Assembly (NCBI GenBank): GCA_002337455.1
Contig: DDGC01000030.1
Location: 1 to 64,000 of the forward strand
Direction: 5' to 3'
Length of the DNA stretch: 64,000 nt
Origin: Rhizobiales bacterium UBA1912
GTDB taxonomy: Bacteria; Pseudomonadota; Alphaproteobacteria; Rhizobiales; Devosiaceae
Under the pieces are notes generated by a model. It saw nothing but the letters and a program-made list of their open reading frames with translations. It did not search any database and was not told the origin of the DNA. Positions 18,306 through 25,693 of the stretch are shown here, piece by piece (position 1 is the stretch's first letter; the number at the start of each line of letters is the position of its first letter). A program made the position numbers and the translations under genes.

Positions 18306-19103
18306 ATGCCTGATACACCTGACGCGCTCACTCCGGCGCAGATCGATACCTTTGTCACCGACGGCTTCGTCAAGATCGAGAACGCCTTTTCCGCAGATCT
18401 GGCTGCCCAGGGTCGCGCAATTCTCTGGCGCGACACCGGCTGCGATCCGGACGATCCTTCGAGCTGGACAATGCCCGTCGTCCGCCTTGGCGGCTACTAT
18501 GACCCGCCCTTTCGGGAGGCGGCCAACACGCCCCGCCTCCACGCCGCCTATGACCAGTTGGTTGGCCAAGGACGCTGGATCGCTCCGCAGGGTCTGGGCA
18601 CATTTCCCGTCCGGTTCCCCTCGTCCGAAACGCCGGGTGATGATGGCTGGCACGTCGATGTAAGCTTCGGCTTGCCAGAGGACGACCCCAACGACTTCCT
18701 GTCCTGGCGGGCGAACGTCAAATCCAGAGGCCGGGCGCTCTTGATGCTGTTCCTGTTTTCCGACGTCGGACCGCAAGACGCCCCAACCCGCATCCGCAAG
18801 GGCTCGCACGCTGCGATCGCCCGACAACTGCTCCCCTTTGGTGAGGCGGGCTTGACGCTGCGCCAGCTTTCGGCCGATGGCTATGCGTCAACGGCAGAAT
18901 GCGAAGAGGTTTCGGCAACCGGGCCGGCGGGTACAGTCTATCTCTGCCACCCGTTCATGGTGCATGCGGCCCAGCCGCACCGGGGAACGCAGCCGCGCTT
19001 CATGGCACAGCCGCCTCTGATGCCCAGGGATGAATTCGATCCGGCCCTGCCGCCGTCGCCGGTCCAGATCGCCATTCGCAATGCCTGTAACCTCAATGTC
19101 TGA
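18306..19103 (+). CDS. Phytanoyl-CoA dioxygenase (PhyH) family protein
   Basis: A 265-residue Fe(II)/2-oxoglutarate oxygenase-like protein. The iron triad is visible as His and Asp in GWHVDVSFG (about residues 117-119) and a distal His in FMVHAAQPHRG. An Arg (QPRFMAQPP) about ten residues on would bind the oxoglutarate carboxylate. The N-terminus has the DTFVTDGFVKIENAF strand typical of PhyH proteins. The family acts on many substrates (fatty acyl-CoA, ectoine, halogenated compounds), and the substrate here cannot be inferred. It ends convergent with a methyltransferase gene. Confidence 0.85.
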   Translation: MPDTPDALTPAQIDTFVTDGFVKIENAFSADLAAQGRAILWRDTGCDPDDPSSWTMPVVRLGGYYDPPFREAANTPRLHAAYDQLVGQGRWIAPQGLGTFPVRFPSSETPGDDGWHVDVSFGLPEDDPNDFLSWRANVKSRGRALLMLFLFSDVGPQDAPTRIRKGSHAAIARQLLPFGEAGLTLRQLSADGYASTAECEEVSATGPAGTVYLCHPFMVHAAQPHRGTQPRFMAQPPLMPRDEFDPALPPSPVQIAIRNACNLNV

Positions 19104-19109
19104 CAAATC

Positions 19110-19138
19110 TGTCCCGGGGGTCACCGATCCTCGGGACA
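19110..19138. terminator. Hairpin between convergent genes
   Basis: TGTCCCG/CGGGACA stem (19110-19116 with 19132-19138) in the 40 bp between the PhyH and methyltransferase stops. No T-run on either side. Confidence 0.4.
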
Positions 19139-19143
19139 CACGC

Positions 19144-20208
19144 TCAGTTCATGAGTGCAAACGGCACCTCGGTGCCTATATCGATGTCGGAAACTTCGAG
19201 CCCATCAACCCCTTCGGGCCGGCGCGCGATAAACAGCAGTCCCGCAACGGGCTGACCGCGGTCGCGCCGGATCGTCTCCGCACTCACCCGCAACACCTCC
19301 AGCCCGGCATCGGAAAGCGCCGCCCGGATCGCATCGCCATTATGCGCAAAGCGCAGCGAGGCCTGCAGCCATTGGCTGTCCTGCCCATCATGACGTTCGA
19401 CTGAAAACGCAAAGATGCCGCCCGGCCGCAACACCTTGCCCACCAATGAGAAAATCGGCGGCAGCGCCGGGCAGTACATAAAGACGTCCGCTGCCGTCAC
19501 GATGTCGGCGACGCAGCCCTCCGCCCCGAGAAAGTCGAGCAGTTCCGCATGCTCCACGCCGTCATAGATCGCCTTGCCCCGCGTCTCGGTCACCATTGCG
19601 GCTGAAATATCCACGCCGATCAGATGCGAGACCACATGGCGCAACCGCTCACCCATCAGGCCCGTGCCGCAGCCCAGATCGACGCCGCGCGCGAACCCCT
19701 CGATGCCGAGTTCTCCCATCGCATCGCCCAGCAACTCCGCCAGCCTGCCCGGCACGACATAGTCGAGCTTTTGCAGCAATGCTTCCTCGAAATGCCCGGC
19801 ATACTGATCGAACAGCGCTTCGACATAAGCCGCCTGCGCCTGCGGCTCTATTTCACCGATCCCATGCGCCGCCAGGTGCATTTGCGCGCCCAGTACGCCC
19901 GACGGATCGTGTTCCGCCGCCCGCTGCCAGGCGGCAATCGCACTGCTCAGCACGTCGGCCTTGAGATGGAAATTCCCCGTCATCATCCAGCCCCCCGCCC
20001 AGCCCGGCGCGTCGCTTAACGCCTGCTCCATCAGATCGGCAGCGGATGAAAATTCGCCGGCCTCGGCCAGCATCTGGGCGTAATGGGCCCGGCGATCGAC
20101 GATAAGGTCGCCCGAAGACAGGAAAGTCGTTGTCAATTTGTGTGGCAATCCGGAAAACCGGCAAATACCGGCGCGCGGGGAAATGCGCCCGCGCGCGGCA
20201 AAAAGCAA
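19144..20208 (-). CDS. TPR-containing class I SAM-dependent methyltransferase
   Basis: A 354-residue protein with two parts. An N-terminal tetratricopeptide-like helical region (about residues 45-110, HYAQMLAEAGEFSSAADLMEQ and SAIAAWQRAAEHDP) precedes a Rossmann methyltransferase domain with SAM motif I GVDLGCGTGLMGERL and the acidic LIGVDIS strand. VLRPGGIFAFSVE is the post-core strand. The substrate is unknown. The first 35 or so residues (MLFAARGRISPRAG...) do not look conserved, so the true start may be downstream at a non-ATG codon. It lies 7 bp after the threonine aldolase gene and is probably co-transcribed with it. Confidence 0.8.
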   Translation of the reverse strand: MLFAARGRISPRAGICRFSGLPHKLTTTFLSSGDLIVDRRAHYAQMLAEAGEFSSAADLMEQALSDAPGWAGGWMMTGNFHLKADVLSSAIAAWQRAAEHDPSGVLGAQMHLAAHGIGEIEPQAQAAYVEALFDQYAGHFEEALLQKLDYVVPGRLAELLGDAMGELGIEGFARGVDLGCGTGLMGERLRHVVSHLIGVDISAAMVTETRGKAIYDGVEHAELLDFLGAEGCVADIVTAADVFMYCPALPPIFSLVGKVLRPGGIFAFSVERHDGQDSQWLQASLRFAHNGDAIRAALSDAGLEVLRVSAETIRRDRGQPVAGLLFIARRPEGVDGLEVSDIDIGTEVPFALMN

Positions 20209-20215
20209 GCTCTAT

Positions 20216-21238
20216 TCAAAGGCTGGCGAAGAATGTGTCCGCCGCGTCCAGTGCCGCATCGATGGCGTCGTCACCGACATCCTTGTGCGTCACCCAGCGC
20301 TGCTGCCCGTAACGGCCTGAGACCAGTATCCCCTGCGCCGCCATATGGTCGGCAAACCCCTTCGCCACAGAGGCATGGGCATTGAGAAAGATGATGTTGG
20401 TCTGCGGCATTTCGACAGTCAGTGCGTCGTGCCGCGCCAGCCCCTCGGCCAGCCGCCGCGCCCGCGCGTGGTCATCGGCCAGCCGGGCAACGTTATGCTC
20501 GAGCGCATAAAGACCCGCAGCAGCGATAATGCCCGCCTGCCGCATGCCGCCGCCCACCATCTTGCGCAGCCGCCTTGCCTTGCCGATCAAAGCCTCATCG
20601 CCCACCAGCACCGATCCGACCGGCGCACCCAACCCTTTGGAAAGGCACACCGAAACGCTGTCGAACCCCTCGGCCAACTCCTTGACGCTCCGGTTCGACG
20701 CCACCGCCGCATTGACGATACGCGCGCCGTCAAGATGGGTCGCAAGTCCATGCCGCCGCGCCAGTGCCACGGCATCGGCAACGTAACTCTGTGGCAGCAC
20801 CTTCCCGCCGATCGTGTTCTCAAGCGCCAGCAGCCGCGTAGGGGCAAAATGGATGTCGTCGGGCTTGATTGCCGCTTCGATCTTGTCGAGAGGTAACGAG
20901 CCATCGGGCGCATTCTCGATGGGCTGGGGCTGTATCGAGCCCAGAACCGCGGCGCCACCGCCCTCGAATTTGTAGGCATGCGCACCCTGCCCGGCGATAT
21001 ATTCGTCCCCGCGGCCGCAATGGCTCATCAGCGCGATCAAATTCGATTGCGTGCCCGAGGGCAGGAACACGCCCCTGGCCTTGCCCGTCAGTTCCGCCAC
21101 CCGCGCTTCAAGCGCCACGACCGTCTCGTCCTCGCCGTAAACATCGTCACCGACCGGCGCTTCGGCCATCGCTGTACGCATACCCGCATCGGGCCGCGTC
21201 ACTGTATCGGAGCGGAAATCATGGTGTCTGGTCGTCAT
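20216..21238 (-). CDS. ltaE: Low-specificity L-threonine aldolase
   Basis: PLP enzyme that splits L-threonine and L-allo-threonine to glycine and acetaldehyde. The 340-residue length is typical. The protein opens with the family signature DFRSDTVTRPDAGMRTAM. It contains the cofactor-binding FLPSGTQSNLIAL and the HLDGARIVNAAV Asp/Arg block. Lys201 in SVCLSKGLGAPVGSV is the Schiff-base lysine. A longer in-frame start adds 27 residues without family support. A perfect 18 bp palindrome lies about 150 bp upstream, so the gene may be under a dedicated repressor. The SAM methyltransferase follows 7 bp downstream. Confidence 0.95.
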   Translation of the reverse strand: MTTRHHDFRSDTVTRPDAGMRTAMAEAPVGDDVYGEDETVVALEARVAELTGKARGVFLPSGTQSNLIALMSHCGRGDEYIAGQGAHAYKFEGGGAAVLGSIQPQPIENAPDGSLPLDKIEAAIKPDDIHFAPTRLLALENTIGGKVLPQSYVADAVALARRHGLATHLDGARIVNAAVASNRSVKELAEGFDSVSVCLSKGLGAPVGSVLVGDEALIGKARRLRKMVGGGMRQAGIIAAAGLYALEHNVARLADDHARARRLAEGLARHDALTVEMPQTNIIFLNAHASVAKGFADHMAAQGILVSGRYGQQRWVTHKDVGDDAIDAALDAADTFFASL

Positions 21239-21388
21239 GGTTATGCCTTGAGAGCCTTTGGGAACGTCGCCGCCGATGCTTATCGCGTCCGCTGCCCTTC
21301 GCCAACAGCCCGCCGGCAACTTGAACGCTTCCTGCCCGGACCGATATACTTGGCAGCCAAGCTCTCTTCTCTACCATAAAGGTATGCA

Positions 21389-21406
21389 ATACTGACATGT
21401 CAGTAT
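21389..21406. promoter_or_regulatory. Perfect 18 bp palindrome, candidate operator
   Basis: ATACTGACATGTCAGTAT is fully self-complementary and lies between the divergent ltaE (start 21238) and cspA (start 21645) genes. Its position suits control of ltaE. It resembles TetR/GntR-type dyads in form, but no cognate regulator is adjacent. Confidence 0.55.
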
Positions 21407-21484
21407 GGCAGCGCCACCTTGCTGCTCTAACAACAGTGTTACGGCCATCGAAAATTTTTTACCGAACCGGTTTTTCACAAGTGC

Positions 21485-21513
21485 TTGAATATTTCGGCTA
21501 TTTCTTCTAAAAA
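21485..21513 (+). promoter_or_regulatory. Candidate cspA promoter
   Basis: TTGAAT (21485-21490), a 17 bp spacer and TAAAAA (21508-21513). It would give a 5' leader of about 125 nt, as expected for temperature-controlled cold-shock mRNAs. Confidence 0.5.
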
Positions 21514-21644
21514 AACTGGATCGAAATTGCGGCCGACCGATCTAGCCGTGCGTCTTTCGCGCCTGCTGACGTCCTGAACCAAGACTTCGATATACCCGGG
21601 GGCGGCAAACCCCCTCTAGACAGCACGCGTGAAAGGACAAAGCC

Positions 21645-21857
21645 ATGGCAACCGGCACTGTCAAATGGTTCAACACCCAGAAGGGCTACGGTTTCATCCA
21701 GCCCGACGAGGGTGGAGCGGACGTTTTCGTCCACATCTCTGCCGTTCAGAATTCCGGCATGACCGGTCTCGATGAAGGCCAGAAGATTTCCTACGAAATC
21801 GTCAAGGACAAGCGCACCGGCAAATCCGCCGCCGGCAACCTGGTCGCCGCCGACTAG
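21645..21857 (+). CDS. cspA: Cold-shock protein (CspA family)
   Basis: A 70-residue single cold-shock domain that binds single-stranded RNA/DNA and melts mRNA secondary structure. Both RNA-binding motifs are intact: RNP1 KGYGFIQP and RNP2 VFVHISAV. The MATGTVKWFNTQKGYG start and GKSAAGNLVAAD end match the family. A GAAAGGA ribosome-binding site precedes the ATG. The gene has its own promoter candidate, a leader over 100 nt long and a terminator, so it is monocistronic. Cold induction is family knowledge, not shown here. Confidence 0.97.
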   Translation: MATGTVKWFNTQKGYGFIQPDEGGADVFVHISAVQNSGMTGLDEGQKISYEIVKDKRTGKSAAGNLVAAD

Positions 21858-21912
21858 GTCGGCATCCGCCAAATGAGCTTAGCCCGGCTCATTGGCCGGG
21901 CAACGGAAACAG

Positions 21913-21947
21913 GGCGCAGACCGCTAGGGTTTGCGCCTTTTTCTTTT
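21913..21947 (+). terminator. Rho-independent terminator of cspA
   Basis: GGCGCA/TGCGCC stem (21913-21918 with 21932-21937) followed by TTTTTCTTTT. A second GC hairpin, GCCCGGC/GCCGGGC (21882-21888 with 21895-21901), precedes it. Confidence 0.8.
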
Positions 21948-22107
21948 GGGTAGAACGATCCAGGGATACTTGCAGCCGCCGCGCAAAGCCCCATATGTGC
22001 CGGTGCACAACGGAGGCGCTGGGGAATGCCCACCGATTGGCCTTGACCATCATGGCCGGTACGGGCAACCTCCAGCAGGTAAGTTTCCCGAAAGCGCAGA
22101 TCGAACC

Positions 22108-22126
22108 CGCTGACGTGAAGTCAGCG
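22108..22126 (+). promoter_or_regulatory. Hairpin in the greA leader
   Basis: CGCTGAC-gtgaa-GTCAGCG, 56 bp before the greA start. No U-run; function unknown. Confidence 0.4.
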
Positions 22127-22182
22127 AGGATTTCGATATGCGCTTCAACGTATTTTGTAATTGATAGGAGGGATTGGCCGAT

Positions 22183-22656
22183 ATGGACAAAGTCCCCATG
22201 ACCGTGGCGGGACACGCCGCACTCCAAGCTGAATTTGAACGCCGCACCGGCGTCGAACGCCGCACGATCATCGATGCGATTTCCGAAGCGCGCGCCCATG
22301 GCGACCTTTCCGAGAACGCCGAATATCACGCGGCCAAAGAGCAGCAGAGCCACAACGAAGGCCGCATCATGGAGCTTGAATCCATGCTGGCCATGGCTGA
22401 AGTCGTCGACGTTTCCAAGCTCTCGGGTTCGACCGTCAAGTTCGGCGCGACCGTAACCATAGTCGACGAGGACACCGACGAGGAAAAGACCTACCAGATC
22501 GTGGGCGATGCCGAGGCCGACGCTTCGGCCGGTCGCATCTCGATTTCCTCGCCCATCGCCCGCGCCCTGATCGGCAAATCGGTCGGCGATTCGATTGAAG
22601 TAACCGCTCCGGGCGGCGCCCGCGGCTACGAAATCCTCAAGATTGCCTTCATTTGA
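22183..22656 (+). CDS. greA: Transcription elongation factor GreA
   Basis: Rescues backtracked RNA polymerase by stimulating transcript cleavage. The 157-residue length is normal. The N-terminal coiled coil carries the conserved tip ARAHGDLSENAEYHAAKE with the acidic residues needed in the secondary channel. The C-terminal globular domain includes GRISISSPIARALIGKSVGD. The ATG at 22183 (MDKVPMT) is chosen over an upstream TTG at 22174 because GGAGGG at 22169-22174 is well spaced only for the ATG and the family starts with M-x-KVPMT. Confidence 0.97.
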   Translation: MDKVPMTVAGHAALQAEFERRTGVERRTIIDAISEARAHGDLSENAEYHAAKEQQSHNEGRIMELESMLAMAEVVDVSKLSGSTVKFGATVTIVDEDTDEEKTYQIVGDAEADASAGRISISSPIARALIGKSVGDSIEVTAPGGARGYEILKIAFI

Positions 22657-22810
22657 TCCGGCCGGGCGGACCTGGTTGCAGGTTCGCCCGTCCGTTGATG
22701 CAATTTCGCCTCAGCATACCGGGTTTTCCCCTGCCAAGTGGCACGTGCGCTTGTAACCTCGGGGTACCGTGCCATATTTGTTTCCAACGCAAATTGATCG
22801 GCACGACACA

Positions 22811-23761
22811 ATGCACGCCAAGACTATAATCATCGGCTCGGGCCCGGCCGGCTATACCGCCGCCATCTATGCCGCCCGCGCCATGCTCGAACCGCTCATG
22901 ATCGCCGGCATCCAGCCGGGCGGTCAGCTCACAATCACCACCGATGTCGAGAATTATCCCGGCTTTGCCGACCCCATCCAGGGCCCCTGGCTGGTCGAAC
23001 AGATGCGCGCCCAGGCCGAACATATGGGCACGAAGATTGAAAACGACCTGATTGTCGACGTCGATTTCAATATCCGCCCCTTCCGCCTGACCGGTGACAG
23101 CGGCAAGACCTATACCGCCGACAGCGTCGTCATCGCCACCGGTGCCCAGGCAAAATGGCTCGGCCTGCCGACCGAGGAAAAATTCAAGGGGTTCGGCGTT
23201 TCGGCGTGCGCCACCTGCGACGGCTTTTTCTACCGCGACAAGACGGTTCTCGTGATCGGCGGCGGCAACACCGCTGTCGAGGAAGCGCTGTTTCTCACCA
23301 ATTTCGCCTCCAAGGTGATTATTGCGCACCGCCGCGATCAGTTCAGCGCCGAAAAGATCATGCAGCAGCGCCTGTTCAAGCACCCCAAGATCGAGGTGCG
23401 CTGGAACAGCGTGCTCGACGAGGTCAGGGGCGACAACATGCCCCCCTCGGTACGCGGCGCCGTCCTGCGCGACGTTACGACCGACCAGACCCATGAAATT
23501 GAAGTCGATGGCATTTTCGTTGCCATCGGTCACGCTCCTGCCACCGAAATCTTCAACGGTAAGCTCGAAATGAAGCACGGCGGCTATATCGTCACCGCAC
23601 CCGATAGCACCGCAACCTCGGTGCCCGGTGTTTTTGCGGCGGGCGACGTGACCGACGACATCTATCGCCAGGCGGTCACCGCCGCCGGCATGGGCTGCAT
23701 GGCGGCGCTCGAAGCCGAACGCTATCTTGCGGCCCATGAATTGGCCGAAGCCGCCGAATAG
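22811..23761 (+). CDS. trxB: Thioredoxin reductase
   Basis: FAD enzyme that uses NADPH to reduce thioredoxin. The 316-residue protein has the FAD-binding GSGPAGYTAAIYAARA at the N-terminus and the redox-active pair Cys133/Cys136 in SACATCDGFFYRD. The NADPH-binding GGGNTAVEEALFL and C-terminal FAD motif GVFAAGDVTDDIYRQAV follow. The MHAKTIIIGSGPAG start is standard; a longer form would add 14 residues. It is followed by an LsrB/VtlR-type lysR gene, the order found in Sinorhizobium and relatives. A large hairpin separates the two. Confidence 0.97.
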   Translation: MHAKTIIIGSGPAGYTAAIYAARAMLEPLMIAGIQPGGQLTITTDVENYPGFADPIQGPWLVEQMRAQAEHMGTKIENDLIVDVDFNIRPFRLTGDSGKTYTADSVVIATGAQAKWLGLPTEEKFKGFGVSACATCDGFFYRDKTVLVIGGGNTAVEEALFLTNFASKVIIAHRRDQFSAEKIMQQRLFKHPKIEVRWNSVLDEVRGDNMPPSVRGAVLRDVTTDQTHEIEVDGIFVAIGHAPATEIFNGKLEMKHGGYIVTAPDSTATSVPGVFAAGDVTDDIYRQAVTAAGMGCMAALEAERYLAAHELAEAAE

Positions 23762-23788
23762 TGCGGGCGGCCGGCCAGAACGACTGAT

Positions 23789-23817
23789 CGCCGTTCGCGG
23801 ATCCCCCGCGAACGGCG
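23789..23817 (+). terminator. Hairpin between trxB and lysR
   Basis: Perfect 12 bp stem CGCCGTTCGCGG/CCGCGAACGGCG with a five-base loop, 27 bp after trxB and 22 bp before the lysR start. It lacks a U-tract, so it may act as a partial terminator or mRNA end protector. Confidence 0.55.
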
Positions 23818-23839
23818 CCACAAAGAGGGGACATGGGGG

Positions 23840-24733
23840 ATGCTCGACTGGGACAAGCTGCGCATATTCCATGTCGCTGCCGAATCGGGAAGCTTTACCC
23901 ATTCGGCCGAAAAGCTCGGCATGTCCCAATCTGCCGTTTCCCGGCAGATTTCCGCGCTTGAGGAAGATCTCGGCCTAAAGCTCTTCATCCGCCACGCCCG
24001 CGGCCTCGTTCTGACTGAGGTGGGCGAGCAGCTGTTCCGCACTGCGCACCGCATGTCCTGGGAACTGCAGTCCGTGCAGGCTCAGATGACCGAGAGCCAG
24101 GACGTCCCCACCGGCCCGCTGCTTGTCACGACCACTGTCGGGTTTGGCTCAACCTGGCTGACCAAACGTATCCATGAGTTTGTGACGCTTTACCCAACCA
24201 TCCAGCTTGAGATCAAACTCAACGACGCCGAACTCGACCTGGCCATGCGCGAGGCCGACGTGGCCATCCGCCTGCACCGGCCCAATCAGTCGGAAATGAT
24301 TCAGCGCAAGCTGTTCACCGTCCACTTCCATATCTACGCCGCCGAGAGCTATCTCGCCGAATACGGGACGCCCAAATCGATCGAAGAACTCGATTCCCAC
24401 AAGATCGTCACGTTCGGCGAGCCGTCCCCCTCCTATCTGGGCGACGTGAATTTCCTCGAGCGCATCGGGCGTCCCGACAATTCACCGCGCCGCGCCACGC
24501 TCAAGGTCAACGCCATCTACGGCATGATGCAGGCCTGCCGCCAGGGAATCGGCATTGCCATGCTTCCCGATTACATCACCGAAGAAGAGCCCAGCCTCAA
24601 ACGGGTCCTGACCGACGTCGATCTGCCCGAGTTCGAGACCTATTTCGTCTACCCCCCGGCGCTCAAGAGCTCCAAGCGAGTCGGCGTTTTCCGCGATTTC
24701 CTCGTCGAAAAGGCCCGCGACTGGCAGTATTGA
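23840..24733 (+). CDS. lsrB: LysR-type regulator, LsrB/VtlR-like
   Basis: A 297-residue LysR-type transcriptional regulator. The N-terminal winged helix (residues 5-64: DKLRIFHVAAESGSFTHSAE, MSQSAVSRQISALEEDLGL) is followed by a periplasmic-binding-like effector domain. Placement directly after trxB is the position of LsrB in Sinorhizobium and VtlR in Brucella/Agrobacterium. Those proteins control oxidative-stress or cell-envelope genes and activate small RNAs of the AbcR group. Downstream lie three predicted sRNAs, each preceded by a shared motif with LysR-type geometry, so this protein is their probable activator. That link is inference from position and motif. Confidence 0.88.
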   Translation: MLDWDKLRIFHVAAESGSFTHSAEKLGMSQSAVSRQISALEEDLGLKLFIRHARGLVLTEVGEQLFRTAHRMSWELQSVQAQMTESQDVPTGPLLVTTTVGFGSTWLTKRIHEFVTLYPTIQLEIKLNDAELDLAMREADVAIRLHRPNQSEMIQRKLFTVHFHIYAAESYLAEYGTPKSIEELDSHKIVTFGEPSPSYLGDVNFLERIGRPDNSPRRATLKVNAIYGMMQACRQGIGIAMLPDYITEEEPSLKRVLTDVDLPEFETYFVYPPALKSSKRVGVFRDFLVEKARDWQY

Positions 24734-24889
24734 CCAGCGTTTTGGCGGCCTCACCGTTATTCAAGCGCCTTCCATCCCCGCACCATTGTGCAAAATCGCT
24801 CGCACCAAAAAAATTTTGGTCCGCGCCGCGCAACCCTGCATACAAAATTATGTAAGGAAAACAGGCACATTGCCTGCAGATTAGGCAAA

Positions 24890-24910
24890 GCCATGCACGT
24901 TATGCATGGC
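24890..24910 (+). promoter_or_regulatory. LysR-type box 1
   Basis: GCCATGCA-cgtta-TGCATGGC, an 8 bp inverted repeat with the T-N11-A pattern of LysR sites (T24894, A24906). It lies about 55 bp before the predicted 5' end of sRNA 1. Confidence 0.6.
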
Positions 24911-24959
24911 TGACATAACCGGAACGGGGTTGTTGAGGTGCCGTCTAATCTCTACCTAT

Positions 24960-25077
24960 CCGCCAGACATTGCGCGTCTTTCCTCCTCCCTTTGGGCGCG
25001 TTTGATGTTCCCTCCTAACGAGAAGCTTGCTTCTCGTCCTGGCCCCGCTCTCCCCTCGAGCGGGGCTTCTTTTTTTG
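24960..25077 (+). ncRNA. Predicted anti-Shine-Dalgarno sRNA 1 (cuckoo/alpha-r14-like)
   Basis: About 118 nt; the 5' end is estimated. Hairpin A pairs GCGCGTC (24972-24978) with GGCGCGT (24995-25001) using two G-U pairs and displays CCTCCTCCC (24982-24990) in its loop. A second, shorter CCTCCT lies at 25011-25016 directly before the perfect stem GAGAAGC/GCTTCTC (25020-25035). It ends in a terminator. CCUCCUCCC loops are the hallmark of alphaproteobacterial cuckoo/alpha-r14 RNAs, which bind mRNA ribosome-binding sites. A possible promoter is TTGTTG (24930-24935) and TACCTA (24953-24958). Hfq dependence is likely by analogy. Confidence 0.75.
25042..25077 (+). terminator. Terminator of sRNA 1
   Basis: GCCCCGCTC/GAGCGGGGC 9 bp stem (25042-25050 with 25058-25066) followed by TTCTTTTTTTT. 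Confidence 0.92.
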
Positions 25078-25103
25078 CCCTGTTGCTTATCTGCTCAAGG
25101 CTT

Positions 25104-25150
25104 ATGCATGGCATTAGCGAGGCTTTGCGCAAAATGCATGGCTGCCATGC
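25104..25150 (+). promoter_or_regulatory. LysR-type box 2 (double)
   Basis: ATGCATGGC occurs twice, at 25104-25112 and 25134-25142, exactly 30 bp apart. The second copy forms the inverted repeat GCATGGC-t-GCCATGC (25136-25150). It lies about 50 bp before the predicted 5' end of sRNA 2. Confidence 0.6.
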
Positions 25151-25195
25151 CATTAGACGACTTCACAAGTCGTGATTAGAGTGGCATATACGAAC

Positions 25196-25383
25196 CGTCA
25201 CTGACGCGGCGCGCTTTTCCTCCTCCTCCCAAAGCCCCCTGCGTCGTGACGACAAGAGCGGAACGGATCCTCCTCCTCCCTTCCTGACCGCTCCTAAGGC
25301 CGTAATTCGAATCCTCCTCCCTCGAATTCGGCCGACAGTTCAGAGGCCTCACCGATCCTCCCCGGTGGGGCCTCTTTCCTTTT
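25196..25383 (+). ncRNA. Predicted anti-Shine-Dalgarno sRNA 2, three-loop form
   Basis: About 188 nt; the 5' end is estimated from a TATACG box at 25187-25192. Three consecutive hairpins each carry the motif in the loop. Hairpin A: GACGC/GCGTC outer and GCTTT/AAAGC inner stem around CCTCCTCCTCCC (25219-25230). Hairpin B: AGCGG/CCGCT (25257-25261 with 25288-25292) around CCTCCTCCTCCC (25269-25280). Hairpin C: GGCCG-t-AATTCGA paired with TCGAATT-CGGCC (25298-25333) around ATCCTCCTCCC. The terminator loop itself reads ATCCTCCC. The opening of loops on firm stems argues strongly for a structured RNA. Confidence 0.82.
25343..25383 (+). terminator. Terminator of sRNA 2
   Basis: GAGGCCTCACCG paired with CGGTGGGGCCTC (12 bp, one U-G pair; 25343-25354 with 25363-25374), loop ATCCTCCC, then TTTCCTTTT. 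Confidence 0.9.
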
Positions 25384-25432
25384 GCGCTCATCACTTCTGC
25401 CTACAATTTCATCACCATCAAACACGTGCCTA

Positions 25433-25450
25433 ATGCATGGCAGGTATGCG
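25433..25450 (+). promoter_or_regulatory. LysR-type box 3
   Basis: ATGCATGGC at 25433-25441 followed by AGGTATGCG, about 50 bp before the predicted 5' end of sRNA 3. It has the same core as boxes 1 and 2. Confidence 0.55.
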
Positions 25451-25487
25451 CTATTGCTTATTGTTGCGGGCAATGGCTCAGCGCATA

Positions 25488-25692
25488 TTCGGCTTGTTGA
25501 TGAGCGACGCGCCCTCTCCTCCTCCCTGGGCCCCTCGCTTAAGACACCCGAGCGAATGATGTATCCTCCTCCCACATCCTTCGCTCACCCGACCTGCGCC
25601 GTCTCCTCCTCCCTCGGCAGGGTCGTAAACTGAGAGATTAGGGCTTCGGCCCTCGATCAAGGCTCCGTCTTCGGACGGAGCCTCTTTTTTTG
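25488..25692 (+). ncRNA. Predicted anti-Shine-Dalgarno sRNA 3, three-loop form
   Basis: About 205 nt; the 5' end is estimated. Hairpin A: AGCGA/TCGCT plus GCCC/GGGC (25503-25539) with CCTCCTCCC at 25518-25526. Hairpin B: AGCGAA-t-GATGT paired with ACATC-c-TTCGCT (25551-25585) with CCTCCTCCC at 25565-25573. Hairpin C: CGACC/GGTCG and CCG/CGG (25590-25625) with CCTCCTCCC at 25605-25613. A small UUCG-capped stem AGGGC/GCCCT follows at 25639-25652, then the terminator. Stem sequences differ from those of sRNA 2 while the loops stay identical, which is the pattern expected if the loops are the functional part. Confidence 0.82.
25661..25692 (+). terminator. Terminator of sRNA 3
   Basis: GGCTCCGTC-TTCG-GACGGAGCC, a perfect 9 bp stem with UUCG tetraloop, followed by TCTTTTTTTT. 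It abuts the stop codon of the convergent aminotransferase gene. Confidence 0.95.
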
Positions 25693-25693
25693 G

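Larger units (their letters stand above)
24734..25693. other. Protein-free 960 bp region with three tandem sRNA units
   Basis: No plausible protein gene on either strand. The region is filled by three repeated modules: ATGCATGGC activator-like element, about 50-60 bp gap, sRNA with CCTCCTCCC loops, Rho-independent terminator. Individual parts are listed below. Confidence 0.8.

Noticed and set aside
25308..25328. TTCGAATCC as a tRNA T-loop
   Set aside because: It is part of the AATTCGA/TCGAATT stem of sRNA 2 hairpin C and no acceptor stem can be formed.
24734..25693. Small protein genes within the sRNA region
   Set aside because: Frames of 60-93 codons exist on both strands but break the hairpins into low-complexity Ser/Pro-rich peptides and lack ribosome-binding sites; the RNA reading explains the terminators and motifs.
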